From contig NC_015278.1 of the NCBI RefSeq assembly GCF_000193205.1, positions 868,001 through 932,000 on the forward strand: DNA of 64,000 nucleotides, in the 5' to 3' direction. The stretch comes from Aerococcus sp. Group 1 (GTDB lineage Bacteria > Bacillota > Bacilli > Lactobacillales > Aerococcaceae). The notes under the pieces were generated by a model. It ran no database searches and had not been told where the DNA came from. It saw nothing but the letters and a program-made list of their open reading frames with translations. The first letter of the stretch is position 1, and each line of letters begins with the position of its first letter. Of the stretch, positions 8,873 through 19,671 are shown one piece after another. Made by a program: the position numbers and the translations under genes.

Positions 8873-9643
8873 GTGATTGATTTACACTGTCATATCTTAA
8901 TGGGTCTGGATGATGGCCCCAAGCAAATCGAAGATTCCCTAGCCCTAGCTAGGCAGGCCCAAGACCAGGGTGTGACTCATATTGTCTGCACGCCCCACCA
9001 TATGAACCGGTCCTGGATGAATCCTCGGCCCAAGGTGGTTCAAGCTGTCCAAGAATTTCAAGCGGTCTTAGACCAGGAAGGAATAGATATCACACTCTTT
9101 CCCGGTCAAGAACTTCGTCTCCATGGAGAAATCCTAGAAAACATTAAAAAGGGCGAGATTTGTTTCTTTGATGAATTTGGCAAGTATGTATTGATTGAAT
9201 TTCCCACAGGCGGAGTACCCCAGTATACCGATCGAGTCTTCTATGAATTAGCTATCCAGGGCATTCGCCCAGTCATTGCCCATCCGGAACGCAACAAGGC
9301 TATTCAAAAGGATCCCGAGATCTTAAAAGGCTTGGTAGAAAAGGGAGCTCTAGGCCAAGTCACAGCGGCTAGCTTGAACGGTAAACTCGGTCGTCAAGTC
9401 AAGCGACTGTCCTTGGACCTGATTGAAGCCAATCTCATCCATGTGGTGGCTTCCGATGCCCACCATCCTAAACGCAGGCCCTTTGATTTGGCTCCGGCCT
9501 ATGACCAAGTGGAAAAGCACTTCGGTAAGGAAGTCCGCCAGGCCTTTGACCAGCGGGCGCGAGACTTGGTTAATGGCGATCCCATTGCTATCGGTGAGGT
9601 GAAATCAGTTGGGAAGAAGAAGTTTTTGGGTTTGTTTTCGTAA
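8873..9643 (+). CDS. cpsB: Protein-tyrosine phosphatase CpsB (PHP family)
   Basis: A 256-residue PHP-domain metal-dependent phosphatase. Metal-binding motifs are visible: DLHCHILMGLDDGP at the start, TPHH, the Glu in GQELRLHGE, HPERN and ASDAHH. It removes phosphate from the Tyr cluster of CpsD, completing the CpsB/C/D control cycle for capsule synthesis. The start is GTG 8873, preceded by AAGGAG, 28 bases after the cpsD stop. Confidence 0.9.
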   Translation: MIDLHCHILMGLDDGPKQIEDSLALARQAQDQGVTHIVCTPHHMNRSWMNPRPKVVQAVQEFQAVLDQEGIDITLFPGQELRLHGEILENIKKGEICFFDEFGKYVLIEFPTGGVPQYTDRVFYELAIQGIRPVIAHPERNKAIQKDPEILKGLVEKGALGQVTAASLNGKLGRQVKRLSLDLIEANLIHVVASDAHHPKRRPFDLAPAYDQVEKHFGKEVRQAFDQRARDLVNGDPIAIGEVKSVGKKKFLGLFS

Positions 9644-9687
9644 ACGTCAACATGTAAAGGATTAATAAAGATGGAAGGTTTTAGTGA

Positions 9688-11505
9688 ATGAAATTAACCC
9701 GCAGAAGGAAGCAGGCAACGATCATCTTAAGTGATGCCCTGAGTGTCTTACTAAGTGCGAGCTTGTCGGTATACTTGATCAAGTTCTACGTCCATAACAA
9801 TTTATTCCAATACGTAACCATTGCCAGCATCTACCTACTGGTCTATTTATTAGTTTCTTTTAAGCAGCATAGCTTTTCTGGTATTATTCGTTTCTTTAAC
9901 TTCTCGGATGCTAGACAGTTGGTCCTAGGAAATGTCATTGCCGGTGTCATCGCCTTTATCTGTGGCACCATGGTCTTCAGCCGAGTAAGCAACCGCTACA
10001 GTTTCCTCTTATTATTCTTTTCGACGGCCTTTATGCTATTGGCACGGATGTTATGGCGGACTTATGTCGATGAAAAGAACCATGTCAGATCTAAGAGCGA
10101 TAATAATGCGCCTCGCTTATTATTAGTTGGGGCTGGGGATGCCGGCAACTTATTCATCGAAAGTTTTGCTAAGGCTGGCGATCGCTTTACTATTGTGGGT
10201 TTGGTGGATGACGATCCTAATAAACAGGGCGTTTACTTACGGGGGTATCCTGTTCTTGGACCAATCGACCAAATCCCTCAAATCATTGATGCCAAACGGG
10301 TGGACCAAATTACCATTACCGCACCATCCCTCCCTTCAGAAAAGGTGGAAGAAGTCATTCGCCTAGCTAACGAAAAGGATATTTCAGTCAAGCAAATGCC
10401 AGAAGTGGAACGAGTTATGGCCGGTGACTTACAAGTGGCAATGCGGGACATTGAAATCAATGACCTCCTCGGTCGGGAAGAAGTTGAACTCGATGACCAA
10501 GCAGCTATCGATACTATTGGTGGAAAAACCATCCTAGTCACTGGAGCAGGGGGATCAATCGGTTCAGAAATCTGCCGACAACTCTTGAAATTTGGACCTG
10601 CTAAGTTACTCTTACTGGGACACGGAGAGAATTCCATCTATCTTATTGATCGGGAACTTAACCAGCTCAACCAAAGTGGGGTTCAAATTGTTCCCATTAT
10701 TGCCGATATTCAAGACCGTGACCACATTAACGACTTAGTCAAATTTTACCAACCTAATATTATCTACCACGCCGCAGCCCATAAGCATGTGCCCTTGATG
10801 GAATATAATCCGACTGAAGCGGTTAAGAATAATATCTACGGAACCTATAATGTGGCCCGGGCTGCGGAAGAAAATGGAGTGGAACGCTTTGTCATGATTT
10901 CCACTGATAAGGCCAATAATCCGCCCAATGTCATGGGGGCAACCAAACGGATTGCCGAAATGATTGTGACCGGCCTCAATGAAAACAGTCAATGTACCTT
11001 CTCTGCCGTACGTTTCGGGAATGTCTTAGGTAGCCGGGGCTCCGTGATCCCGCTCTTCAAGAAACAAATTGCGGCTGGAGGGCCAGTGACCGTCACCCAT
11101 CCGGACATGCGGCGCTACTTCATGACTATTCCTGAAGCTAGTCGACTAGTTATTCAAGCCAGCTCTTTAGCTGAAGGTGGGGAACTATTCATCCTCAACA
11201 TGGGTAAGGAAGTCTACATCAAGGATCTAGCTCGTAAAATGATCACCCTTAGTGGTTACAGTGAAGATGAAATTGAGATCAAATACGTGGGCATGCGTCC
11301 AGGGGAGAAACTCTATGAAACCCTGCTCCTGGATGATGAAACCACTGACCGCCAAGTAGACGACAAGATTTTCGTGGGTAAGGTTCATAATAAGAGCTTG
11401 AAGGAAATTAGAAGCTTTGTGGAAGGTTTAGACCTCAGTGGTCATGATGATAAGTTAAGTGAGAAGTTAACCACCTTTGTTCATCGGAATGTGGAAGTGG
11501 AGTAA
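9688..11505 (+). CDS. Membrane-bound UDP-N-acetylglucosamine 4,6-dehydratase (CapD/PglF/WbpM type)
   Basis: The 605-residue protein is of the long type: about four N-terminal membrane helices (residues 10-125), a first Rossmann domain (LLLVGAGDAGNLFIESF), and a C-terminal SDR dehydratase domain (TILVTGAGGSIGSEI). The catalytic region STDKANNPPNVMGATK has Met in place of the usual Tyr of YxxxK, as known for this subfamily. It should convert UDP-GlcNAc to the 4-keto-6-deoxy sugar. With the reductase encoded at 12149 this gives UDP-D-FucNAc or UDP-QuiNAc, probably the first sugar of the repeat unit. The start ATG lacks a strong ribosome-binding site, but the match to family N-termini supports it. 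Confidence 0.9.
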   Translation: MKLTRRRKQATIILSDALSVLLSASLSVYLIKFYVHNNLFQYVTIASIYLLVYLLVSFKQHSFSGIIRFFNFSDARQLVLGNVIAGVIAFICGTMVFSRVSNRYSFLLLFFSTAFMLLARMLWRTYVDEKNHVRSKSDNNAPRLLLVGAGDAGNLFIESFAKAGDRFTIVGLVDDDPNKQGVYLRGYPVLGPIDQIPQIIDAKRVDQITITAPSLPSEKVEEVIRLANEKDISVKQMPEVERVMAGDLQVAMRDIEINDLLGREEVELDDQAAIDTIGGKTILVTGAGGSIGSEICRQLLKFGPAKLLLLGHGENSIYLIDRELNQLNQSGVQIVPIIADIQDRDHINDLVKFYQPNIIYHAAAHKHVPLMEYNPTEAVKNNIYGTYNVARAAEENGVERFVMISTDKANNPPNVMGATKRIAEMIVTGLNENSQCTFSAVRFGNVLGSRGSVIPLFKKQIAAGGPVTVTHPDMRRYFMTIPEASRLVIQASSLAEGGELFILNMGKEVYIKDLARKMITLSGYSEDEIEIKYVGMRPGEKLYETLLLDDETTDRQVDDKIFVGKVHNKSLKEIRSFVEGLDLSGHDDKLSEKLTTFVHRNVEVE

Positions 11506-11522
11506 ATATAAAGGAGAAAGTA

Positions 11523-12152
11523 ATGTATATAAAAGTAAAAAGACTTATTGATTTTATACTAGCGCTTATTGCCCTAATCATACTTTCTCCTCTATTTTTA
11601 TTGATAGCACTCTGGATAAAACTGGACTCCAAAGGCCCAGTTTTCTTTAAACAAAAGCGCATTGGTAAAAATAGAGATTTTTTTTATATTTACAAGTTTC
11701 GCTCCATGCTGTCTGAAACACCAGCCGATATGCCGACGCATTTATTAAAAGATCCTGCAGCCTTTATCACTAAGCCGGGAGCCTTCTTAAGAAAAACGAG
11801 TTTGGATGAACTCCCCCAATTAATTAATATCTTAAAAGGCGAGATGGCTTTTATTGGTCCTCGTCCCGCTCTCTGGAACCAAGATGACCTGGCGGATGAA
11901 CGGGATAAATACGGAGCTAACGATATTCTCCCGGGATTAAGCGGTTGGGCGCAAATCAATGGTCGTGATGAACTTCCTATTGATGTAAAGGCTCGCCTTG
12001 ATGGACAATATGTGGAGAATATGGGGCCAATGATGGATATAAAATGTTTCTTTGGGACTATTGTTAGTGTCATTCGTCATGAAGGAGTTGTTGAAGGCGG
12101 AACTGGAGCTATTGAAAAGGCCAAGCAAGAGTTGGAGGAAGAAGATAAATGA
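11523..12152 (+). CDS. Undecaprenyl-phosphate sugar-1-phosphate transferase (priming enzyme)
   Basis: A 209-residue polyprenol-phosphate glycosylphosphotransferase of the short PglC/CapM kind: one N-terminal membrane segment (residues 9-30), then a catalytic domain with YKFRSM, DELPQLINILKGEMAF, GPRP and LPGLSGWAQINGRD. It moves a sugar 1-phosphate from the UDP-sugar to undecaprenyl phosphate on the inner face of the membrane, the first committed step of repeat-unit synthesis. The start follows AAAGGAGAAAG, and its end overlaps the next gene by 4 bases (ATGA). Confidence 0.92.
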   Translation: MYIKVKRLIDFILALIALIILSPLFLLIALWIKLDSKGPVFFKQKRIGKNRDFFYIYKFRSMLSETPADMPTHLLKDPAAFITKPGAFLRKTSLDELPQLINILKGEMAFIGPRPALWNQDDLADERDKYGANDILPGLSGWAQINGRDELPIDVKARLDGQYVENMGPMMDIKCFFGTIVSVIRHEGVVEGGTGAIEKAKQELEEEDK

Positions 12153-12997
12153 AGAAAATCCTAATTACAGGAAAACATTCTTATATCGGTAACCAATTTT
12201 CCCAGTGGTTGGCACAGTGGCCAGAAGACTATAAAGTAGTTAAAGAGAGCCTCAGAGACGGTACTTGGCGGCAAAGTGACTGGTCAAATTATGATGTTAT
12301 ATTGCATGTAGCTGGCATTGCTCATAATTCTTCGGATCCTAAGTTGGAAGACTTATATTATGAAGTCAACCGAGACCTAACTATAGAAGCTGCAAAGAAG
12401 GCAAAAGCAGAAGGTGTCGGACAATTTATCTTTATGAGTTCCATTATCGTTTTTGGTTCTAAGGTAAGTAAAATTACAAAAGACACGCCAACCAATCCCG
12501 ATAATTTCTATGGGGATAGTAAATTACAAGCAGAAGCAGGCTTAGGAGAATTAGCTGACGACCAGTTTAAAGTTGCCATTGTCCGTCCTCCCATGGTTTA
12601 TGGACCAGGATCGAAGGGGAATTTTCCTAAATTATCAAAACTTGCTCAAAAAACACCAATCTTTCCTAATTATGCAAATAAAAGAAGTATGCTGTTTATC
12701 GATAATTTATCAGCAGCATTAACTCAAATTATTGATGAAGAATTGATAGGCAATTTCTATCCACAAAATGAGGAATATGTAGCTACTAGTCAAATGGTAA
12801 AAGAGATTGCTGATGTTCATAATCATCAACTTGCTTTGGTTAAAGGCTTAACACCTTTTGTTCGTATTGCTTTACCAATTAAAGTTATTAATAAGGTATT
12901 TGGAGATTTATATTACGATAAAGATCTATCAGACAACTTAAATAACGTTGTTAAATGTTTTAGAAGAACAATTGAAATAACGGAAGAAGGTTATTGA
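12149..12997 (+). CDS. NAD-dependent epimerase/4-ketoreductase (CapN/WbpV-like)
   Basis: A 282-residue short-chain dehydrogenase. It has a nucleotide-binding start with a variant glycine motif (ILITGKHSYIGNQF), IFMSSIIVFG with the catalytic Ser, and the YGDSK (YxxxK) pair. Gene order dehydratase, priming transferase, reductase matches the set that makes and loads UDP-FucNAc or UDP-QuiNAc (CapD/CapN/CapM in staphylococci, WbpM/WbpV/WbpL in Pseudomonas). The precise product sugar is inferred. Coupled to both neighbours by overlaps of 4 bases and 1 base. From about here AT content rises toward the locus centre. Confidence 0.82.
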   Translation: MKKILITGKHSYIGNQFSQWLAQWPEDYKVVKESLRDGTWRQSDWSNYDVILHVAGIAHNSSDPKLEDLYYEVNRDLTIEAAKKAKAEGVGQFIFMSSIIVFGSKVSKITKDTPTNPDNFYGDSKLQAEAGLGELADDQFKVAIVRPPMVYGPGSKGNFPKLSKLAQKTPIFPNYANKRSMLFIDNLSAALTQIIDEELIGNFYPQNEEYVATSQMVKEIADVHNHQLALVKGLTPFVRIALPIKVINKVFGDLYYDKDLSDNLNNVVKCFRRTIEITEEGY

Positions 12998-14097
12998 TGA
13001 AAAAGGCACTAATGTACGCTTCGGTAGCTTCAATGATTGATTTATTTAATATGAATAACATCAAAATTCTTCAAGAACTAGGCTATCAAGTGGATGTAGC
13101 CTGTAATTTTGAAGAAGGAAGTATAACCTCTGATGAACGTGTTAAAGAATTTAAAAAAGAACTTGAAGATAGTGGAATAGAGTGTTTTCAAATACCAATT
13201 CCTCGTAAAATATCACGTCTTAAAGAGATAAAAAAATCCTATCAATTAACAAAACAGTTAGCTGATAGGGATTACGATTTAGTTCATTGTCACTCACCTA
13301 TTGGATCGGTGATTTGTCGCTATGCTTTTCGTAAAAGCCCAGCGCGTATGATTTATACCGCTCATGGTTTTCACTTCTTTAAGGGTGCGCCACTAAAGAA
13401 TTGGCTCATCTTCTATCCGGTTGAACGTTGTATGGCCTGGTATACAGATACCTTGATTACGATTAATCAGGAAGATTATGAATGTGCGGAGAAGTTTAAA
13501 GTTAAAAGTGAAGTTTTAAAAATTAATGGCATTGGAATAGATACCTCAAAATTTAAACAAAAAGGTTTTGGCAATAGAGATTCAGAGCTAGCTAAGGAAT
13601 TACAAATAAAAGTTGATTCGATTGTGTTAGCAAGTGTCGGTCAATTATCAGTTCGTAAAAATCATTCAGTTATAATTCAAGCGCTATCGAAGCTAAAAAA
13701 TAAAGACATAAAATATCTAATCATTGGTCAAGGTGAATTAAGAGAAGAACTTACCCAACTAATAAAAAGAGAACACCTAGAAGAACAAGTATCGCTCTTA
13801 GGTTATCGTTCTGATGTTGATAAAATACTTCAGCTAACAGACATTTTTGCCTTTCCTTCTTTACAAGAGGGGTTACCTGTTTCATTAATGGAAGCAATGG
13901 GGACCGGACTTCCTTGTATTGCCTCTGATATAAGGGGAAATTCAGATTTAATAGACCATAATTTGGGCGGATATTTGTGTAATAATACAGTAGAAGAATA
14001 TGTAAAAGGAATAAAGTCATTGAGTGATGATAAAGACAAACGACTATCGTTTGGAAAATATAACTTAAAAAAATTGAAAAGTTTGATAAAAACATAA
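12997..14097 (+). CDS. Glycosyltransferase family 4
   Basis: A 366-residue GT-B glycosyltransferase with an N-terminal Glyco_trans_4-like domain (LVHCHSPIGSV, AHGFHFFKG) and a C-terminal nucleotide-sugar domain with the EX7E-type motif in FPSLQEGLPVSLMEAMGTG. It adds one sugar to the lipid-linked repeat unit in the cytoplasm. ATG 12997 overlaps the previous stop by one base (TGATG) and has GAAGAAGG upstream. Its frame is intact, unlike the next six genes up to wzx. Confidence 0.88.
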   Translation: MKKALMYASVASMIDLFNMNNIKILQELGYQVDVACNFEEGSITSDERVKEFKKELEDSGIECFQIPIPRKISRLKEIKKSYQLTKQLADRDYDLVHCHSPIGSVICRYAFRKSPARMIYTAHGFHFFKGAPLKNWLIFYPVERCMAWYTDTLITINQEDYECAEKFKVKSEVLKINGIGIDTSKFKQKGFGNRDSELAKELQIKVDSIVLASVGQLSVRKNHSVIIQALSKLKNKDIKYLIIGQGELREELTQLIKREHLEEQVSLLGYRSDVDKILQLTDIFAFPSLQEGLPVSLMEAMGTGLPCIASDIRGNSDLIDHNLGGYLCNNTVEEYVKGIKSLSDDKDKRLSFGKYNLKKLKSLIKT

Positions 14098-14154
14098 TCA
14101 ATCAAGAAATGAAACGAATATATAGTTAATAACGAGAGTAGAAAGGAGGAAATA

Positions 14155-15302
14155 ATGAGGATTGTTTTTTTAAGAAGTAATGCTGTGAATCCAGATTCAA
14201 GGGTTGAGAAAGAAGTAGCTAGCCTATTAAAAGGAGGCCATGAGGTTTCTATTTTGGCTTGGGATAGAGAATCTGAGATTGATAGTGCAGATACTTTAAA
14301 ATTTAACCAATTTAATGCTCCAATTTACAGATTTGGTATTAAATCAGAATTTGGAGCAGGGTTTAAAAAAATATTTTACCTCTTTCAAAATTTCAGAAAT
14401 GTATGCTTAACTGGCTATCAAAGAACAAAGATAAGTATGATGCCATTCATGCGTGCGATTTTGATACAGCGTTCGTTGGCTATATTTGTGCTAAACGTTT
14501 CTCTAAAAAGTTTGTTTATGATATTTTCGATTATTATGTGGACGCATTTAATGTGCCTAATAAATTGAAATCATTAATAGCAAAAATAGATCATCACATT
14601 ATTAATAATGCAGATGCTGTTATAATTTGCACTGAAAAAAGAAAAGAACAAATTAGAGGGACTAAGCCTAAATATTTAGAAGTGATTCACAATACGCCAG
14701 ATAGTCGTTTAAATTTGAATGAAAGTTTTCTAAAGAAAGGCAGTAATGATCGTTATTCATTATGCTATGTAGGTGTTTTACAAGATGGAAGGTTTTTAAA
14801 AGAAATCGCAAATATTATTTCAAAGCACCGAAATGTTGAACTACATATTGGTGGATTTGGCAAACTAGAAGCTGATCTTACTGCTTTATCAAAGAAATAT
14901 GAAAATATTTATTTTTATGGAAAATTGGCTTATAGTGATACATTATCCTTAGAAAAGCAATGCGATTTATTATTTGCTCTTTATGAGCCTACTATTCCTA
15001 ATCATATATATTCAGCTCCTAATAAATTTTATGAAGCTCTTATGTTAGGGAAACCAATATTGATGTTTGAAGGAACAGGTTTCGATAGTATCATTAATCA
15101 ATTTTCAGTAGGGAAAACGGCGGAATATTCATATGAAGCAGTTGAAAATATAGTCTTAGGTTTCTCAAATGGAGCTGTGCCTAGGCAATTTATACCAAAG
15201 GAAATTCAAGAAATATACAATAAACATTTTAGCTGGAATGTGATGGAAGAAAGATTATTAAAATTATATTCGAATATTATAGAGGGTGAGCAAAGTGATT
15301 AA
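14155..15302 (+). pseudogene. Glycosyltransferase (GT4-like), broken by one missing base
   Basis: The first frame gives a normal N-terminus (RIVFLRSNAVNPDSRVEKE) and becomes nonsense after about residue 75. The second frame, open from 14367, continues with LSKNKDKYDAIHACDFDTAF and the C-terminal domain (ADAVIICTEKRKE, NKFYEALMLGKPIL). Adding one A to the A-run at 14365-14371 gives a continuous 382-residue protein reading FKKNILPLSKFQKCMLNW across the join. GAAAGGAGG precedes the ATG. The restored enzyme would transfer a sugar to the repeat unit; donor and acceptor are unknown. No internal stop or other damage is seen. Confidence 0.82.
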
Positions 15303-16514
15303 TATAAAAAAATTATTCTATTTTTCTATGCCTTTTATATCCTTTACACCCCAAATTTTAGTTTTATTAGCTCTTTATTTTCACCATCAATTGTGCTTTT
15401 TCTTTTAAGTATAACGAATATAATATTATTGAATCGAAAATTACTGAGTTTTGTTAAAAAGATGAAAGTAGAACATCTCTTTATAAGTTTTATCGCTTTG
15501 GCAGCTTATATTAGTATTGTAAATTATCTTAATGGTTTTTACATATTTGATTATGTTTCAAATATCGTAATGTGCTACAACTTAATAAATTATATTTCTT
15601 TATTTATATGGTATGAAAAAGTATATCAAAACAATAAATTCTTAGAATATATAATATTTATAGGATTAACCCAGGCGGTCATTTCATCACTAATGGTTTT
15701 AATACCTGGATTCAAAGAATTTGCTAACATGTTATATATTGAAGGAGAAAATCCCAGCCTCAATTTATTAGGTATTACCAACCATCGAATTTATGGGATT
15801 GGAAGTGGATATACGGTTGCCCTACCATTCATTCAAAGTTTTATGGGAATATTATCGCTATATATTGTTGATAAAAATATGAACATGAAGTATTTATTCT
15901 ATTCTCTATTCTTAGCGTGGAGTTCTCTGTTGAATAATAGAACAGGCTTTATTATTTATGTAGTGGTCCTTCTTATATTTGTATTAAAAAAGTTATTTAA
16001 TCGGATATCGTTAAATGCACTATTAATGACCTTCCTCATCTTATCTCTCCTTATTTTAGTGCCAAGATTTTTCCAAGATAGTGATAAATTTCAATGGTTA
16101 ACGACATCCATAGATGATGTCTTTAGTTATATCCTTCATGGTGATCGAAGTGAGTATACACAGTCGTTAACACAAGATTTTCTGAAGTTTCCTCAAGGGC
16201 TTTCAATGATATTTGGTACTGGTCATAGGGCCTTTGGCGAAAAGGCTAGATATTTTTTAGGGTTTAATTCAGATATTGGTTACGTTAATGACCTGTTTAA
16301 AGGTGGATTGATATATGTAATTATCTTATATTCTACATTATTTATTAATCTTTTCAGAAGAGTCTCAAACAGATTTTTGCTTGTCTCTATTACTATATTT
16401 TTGATACTGGCTAATTATAAGGGGGAAATAATCAATGGATCAGCTGTAATGATGCTCGCTATAATTATTTCAATATCTTTCACATACTATTCGAATAGGT
16501 GGAAGGAGGCTTAA
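15295..16514 (+). pseudogene. wzy: Wzy-type polysaccharide polymerase, broken near its start
   Basis: A polytopic membrane protein with about ten hydrophobic segments and a large extracytoplasmic loop near residues 250-310, the plan of O-antigen/capsule polymerases. GTG 15295, preceded by GGGTGAG and overlapping the previous gene, starts MINIKKLFYFSMPFISF but stops at about 15405. The rest is in the -1 frame, open from 15303. One missing base near 15345-15360 (C-run or adjacent A/T-runs) would join them to 406 residues. Wzy proteins are poorly conserved, so the call rests on topology and on being the only such protein in the locus. Confidence 0.72.
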
Positions 16515-16516
16515 AA

Positions 16517-17514
16517 TTGATTGCATTTATAGGTGATTTTCATTCTAACGATGGTGTAGCTAATGCAAATAAGAATATAAAAAACGGAATCATTGAGTCA
16601 AAGATAAAAAATCAATTTCTTTTTTCTAAAGAAACTCATCCTATCAAGCGAATTATTGAAATATTTAAATTAGTGTATAACACTGAAAAAATTTGCTTTT
16701 CTGGAATTACTAAGGTGAATATTTTAATTATTATGCTTGCAAAAATTTTCAATAAAAAATTTACTATCTACTTCATGGCTATCCAGCGTATGAACAATCA
16801 ATTGAAGGCGTTCTTTCCCCAAAAAATTAAAGCAATTAAAAAAAATGAATTAAGAAAGTATCAAGTAGTTGATGGAATTATTTGTGTGTCTGAGACATGT
16901 GCTGAGTATATAAAAAAAGAATTACCACGACTAAGTGATAAGATTTTTTATATAAATAATCCCATTGATACTAGTCATTGGAAGAAAGAAAAAAATAATA
17001 ATAGAGATAGGACGGCTATATGCACTACCGGCGGAGGTAGACGGATAAAAAATAATTTAACGATTGCAAAAGCTGTGTCAAAATTGAATGCCGAAGGCTA
17101 TAATTTATCCTTATATGTACTGGGCTCTAATGGACCAGATACAGAATTATTGAAAGAAGAAAATAGCGTCAAATATCTTGGAAAGCATTCGCATGAAGAT
17201 ACAATTAAACTTTTTCAAAAACTAATATCTACATCCAAAATTCATATTTTGAAACATTCGGCCTAGCAGTACTTGAAGCGCTATTTAATGGAAATAATTT
17301 ATTAATTTCTAAGAATGTTGGTGCAAGAGACGTGCTAGAAAATCTGCAAAATTCAGATGTTATAAATGATAATCAAAATATTGAGGAAATTACAGAAAAG
17401 ATTAAAAATATTTTAGTGAATAGTAATAATAGAAGATTATATAATGGGTTAAATCAAGAAAAGATTTCTCCTGAAAATGTAGCCTATGATTTATATGATA
17501 TTTTAAAGAGATGA
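16517..17514 (+). pseudogene. Glycosyltransferase family 4, broken by one missing base
   Basis: TTG 16517 is placed 7 bases after GGAGG and gives MIAFIGDFHSNDGVANANK. The first frame ends at 17266; the -1 frame continues with FETFGLAVLEALFNG, the classic donor-binding EX7E motif of GT4 enzymes. One extra A in the five-A run at 17217-17221 gives LFQKTNIYIQNSYFETFG and a 332-residue protein. The gene lies 2 bases after wzy and 4 bases before the next transferase. Donor and acceptor sugars are unknown. Confidence 0.8.
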
Positions 17515-17518
17515 TAAA

Positions 17519-18543
17519 ATGAGATTCACAATAATAATGCCAGTCTATAATGTTGAAAATTATTTAAAGCGCTCAATCAATAGCATTCTGAACCAAGATT
17601 TTCAAGATTGGGAGTTAATAATTGTTAATGACGGGTCTAAAGACAATTCAAGAGAAATTTGCGAAGAGTTTGCTAATAGAGATAATAGAATCAAACTAAT
17701 TAATCAGAAGAACCAGGGATCTGGTGTAGCTAGGGAAAAAGCCTTAGAAAATGCAAAGGGAGATTATATTGTATTTATTGATCCTGATGATTTCACCGCA
17801 GATAATTCTTTGACCGAAATCAACGCTATCATTGATAATTATAAAAAACGCTTGATATTATATTTTGTGGTTATAACGAAATCACTAAAAATAAGGCTGG
17901 CAAAAATGTTACAATAGCCCATCAATATATGAATAATGTTTTATTAGAGAATCATGAAATTGCAGCATCTTTTAAATATATTGAAAGCATAAGCATTAAA
18001 TCACTTTGGAATAAAGTATATGCTCGAGATTTCTTGATAAGAAATAATATATCTTTTTCAGACCAGCGTGTAGGGCAAGATGCATTATTTAATTTTAATG
18101 CTTATAAATATATTAATAACATATTTATAAGTAATAGTATTATATATAATTATGATGCAACTCGAGAAGGATCAGCAATTAAGACATTCAATAAATATAA
18201 GCATAAGTATGAATTAAATATTGCAGATGCTTTTAAAAAGTTTGTAGAAATACAAAATATTCCTAATAAAGATAAATTGATATTAAGAGAGTATTGGTAT
18301 GCTTTATTTACTCAAATTTTGAATTTATCGACATCAACTTGTTCTTGGACTATCAAGGAAAAAGCGAAAAATATTTCGGATATGCTGAGTTCTCGTTATG
18401 AATATAGAAATCTTAAAAAGTTAGATTTGAATTTCTTTAATGGTCGATTTGAGCGAGTTATATATAATTTGATAATAAGGTCAAGAATTAAAATTGCTCT
18501 CTCTCTATCTAGGCTCTACTATAAAACATTTCTGGAAATATAG
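17519..18543 (+). pseudogene. Glycosyltransferase family 2, broken by one missing base
   Basis: A GT-A fold transferase: IIMPVYNVENYLKRSINSIL, IIVNDGSKDNS and the DXD-like FIDPDDF are intact at the N-terminus. The frame fails at the six-A run at 17843-17848; one added A gives NYKKTLDIIFCGYNEITK and leads into the second half (MNNVLLENHEIAA onward, ending 18543), 341 residues in all. The C-terminal half is basic and helical, as in many capsule GT2 enzymes. The donor sugar is unknown. Confidence 0.82.
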
Positions 18544-18557
18544 GAGGTAAATCACCA

Positions 18558-19653
18558 ATGAAAAAATATTAACTGTATTTGGGACTAGGCCCGAAGCAAT
18601 CAAGATGTGCCCCCTAGTAAAAGAGCTAAAAAATCAAAGAAACTTAAAACAGTTGTATGTGTTACTGGACAGCATAATGAGATGTTAACGCAAGTTCTTG
18701 AAAAATTTAATGTTAGTCCAGATTACAACTTGAAGATTATGAAAAAGAATCAAAATTTATTTGATATTACAGTTAATATTTTACAAAGAATCAGGAGTGT
18801 CTTACAAGAAGAAAAACCTGATTTGGTGCTTATTCATGGAGATACGTCTACAACATTTGTTACAGCCCTAGCTTGTTTTTATCTACAGATTCCAGTCGGT
18901 CATGTCGAAGCAGGACTGCGCACAGGGGATATTTCTTCACCTTTCCCAGAGGAATTTAATAGAAGGGCAGTTAGTTTAGTATCTAAATTTAATTTTGTTC
19001 CAACAGAACGAGCAAAACGAAACCTTTTGAAGGAAAATTTCGATTCTGATTCAATTTATATTACGGGTAATACTGTTATTGATGCTCTTAAAACAACAGT
19101 AACTGAAGATTACACTAATCAATACTTAGATTGGGCTGAAGACAGTAAATTAGTATTGCTAACAGCTCATAGGCGAGAAAATCAAGGCGAGCCTATGGAG
19201 CATATGTTTAGAGCTATTTATCGAGTATTAGATCAGAATTCAGATGTAAAAATTATTTTCCCTATTCATTTTAACCCCCGAGTAAGAGAATTAGCTAATA
19301 AATATTTTTCTGATCATGAAAGAATTAAATTAATTGATCCTTTAGACGTTTTTGATTTTCATAATTTTATGGCCAATTCTTATTTGATACTAACTGATAG
19401 TGGTGGTATTCAAGAAGAAGCCCCTAGCCTTGATGTTCCAGTATTAGTTATGAGAGATACTACAGAGCGGCCTGAGGGGATTGAGGCAGGAACTCTTAAA
19501 TTGGTGGGGGTTAAAGAAGATAGTATATTCTATTATTTTGATCGTTTAATTAATGATAAAGTATATTATCAAAAAATGAAAAATGCCAAGAATCCATACG
19601 GAGATGGTAAAGCATCTCAAAGAATAGTAAAAATTATTGAAGAAAAATTGTAA
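18558..19653 (+). pseudogene. UDP-N-acetylglucosamine 2-epimerase (WecB/CapG type), two missing bases
   Basis: ATG 18558 follows TAGGAGG. Adding one A at 18561-18566 and one at 18646-18649 gives MKKILTVFGTRPEAIKMCPL, then NLKTVVCVTGQHNEML, and a 365-residue enzyme, the normal family length. Conserved motifs are present: HGDTSTTFVTALA, GHVEAGLRTG, LTAHRRENQG and DSGGIQEEAPSL. The enzyme makes UDP-ManNAc from UDP-GlcNAc, so the polymer likely contains ManNAc or, with the dehydrogenase at 22222, ManNAcA. The frame from 18607 is otherwise undamaged. Confidence 0.85.
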
Positions 19654-19671
19654 ATTATTTGAGGTGTATAA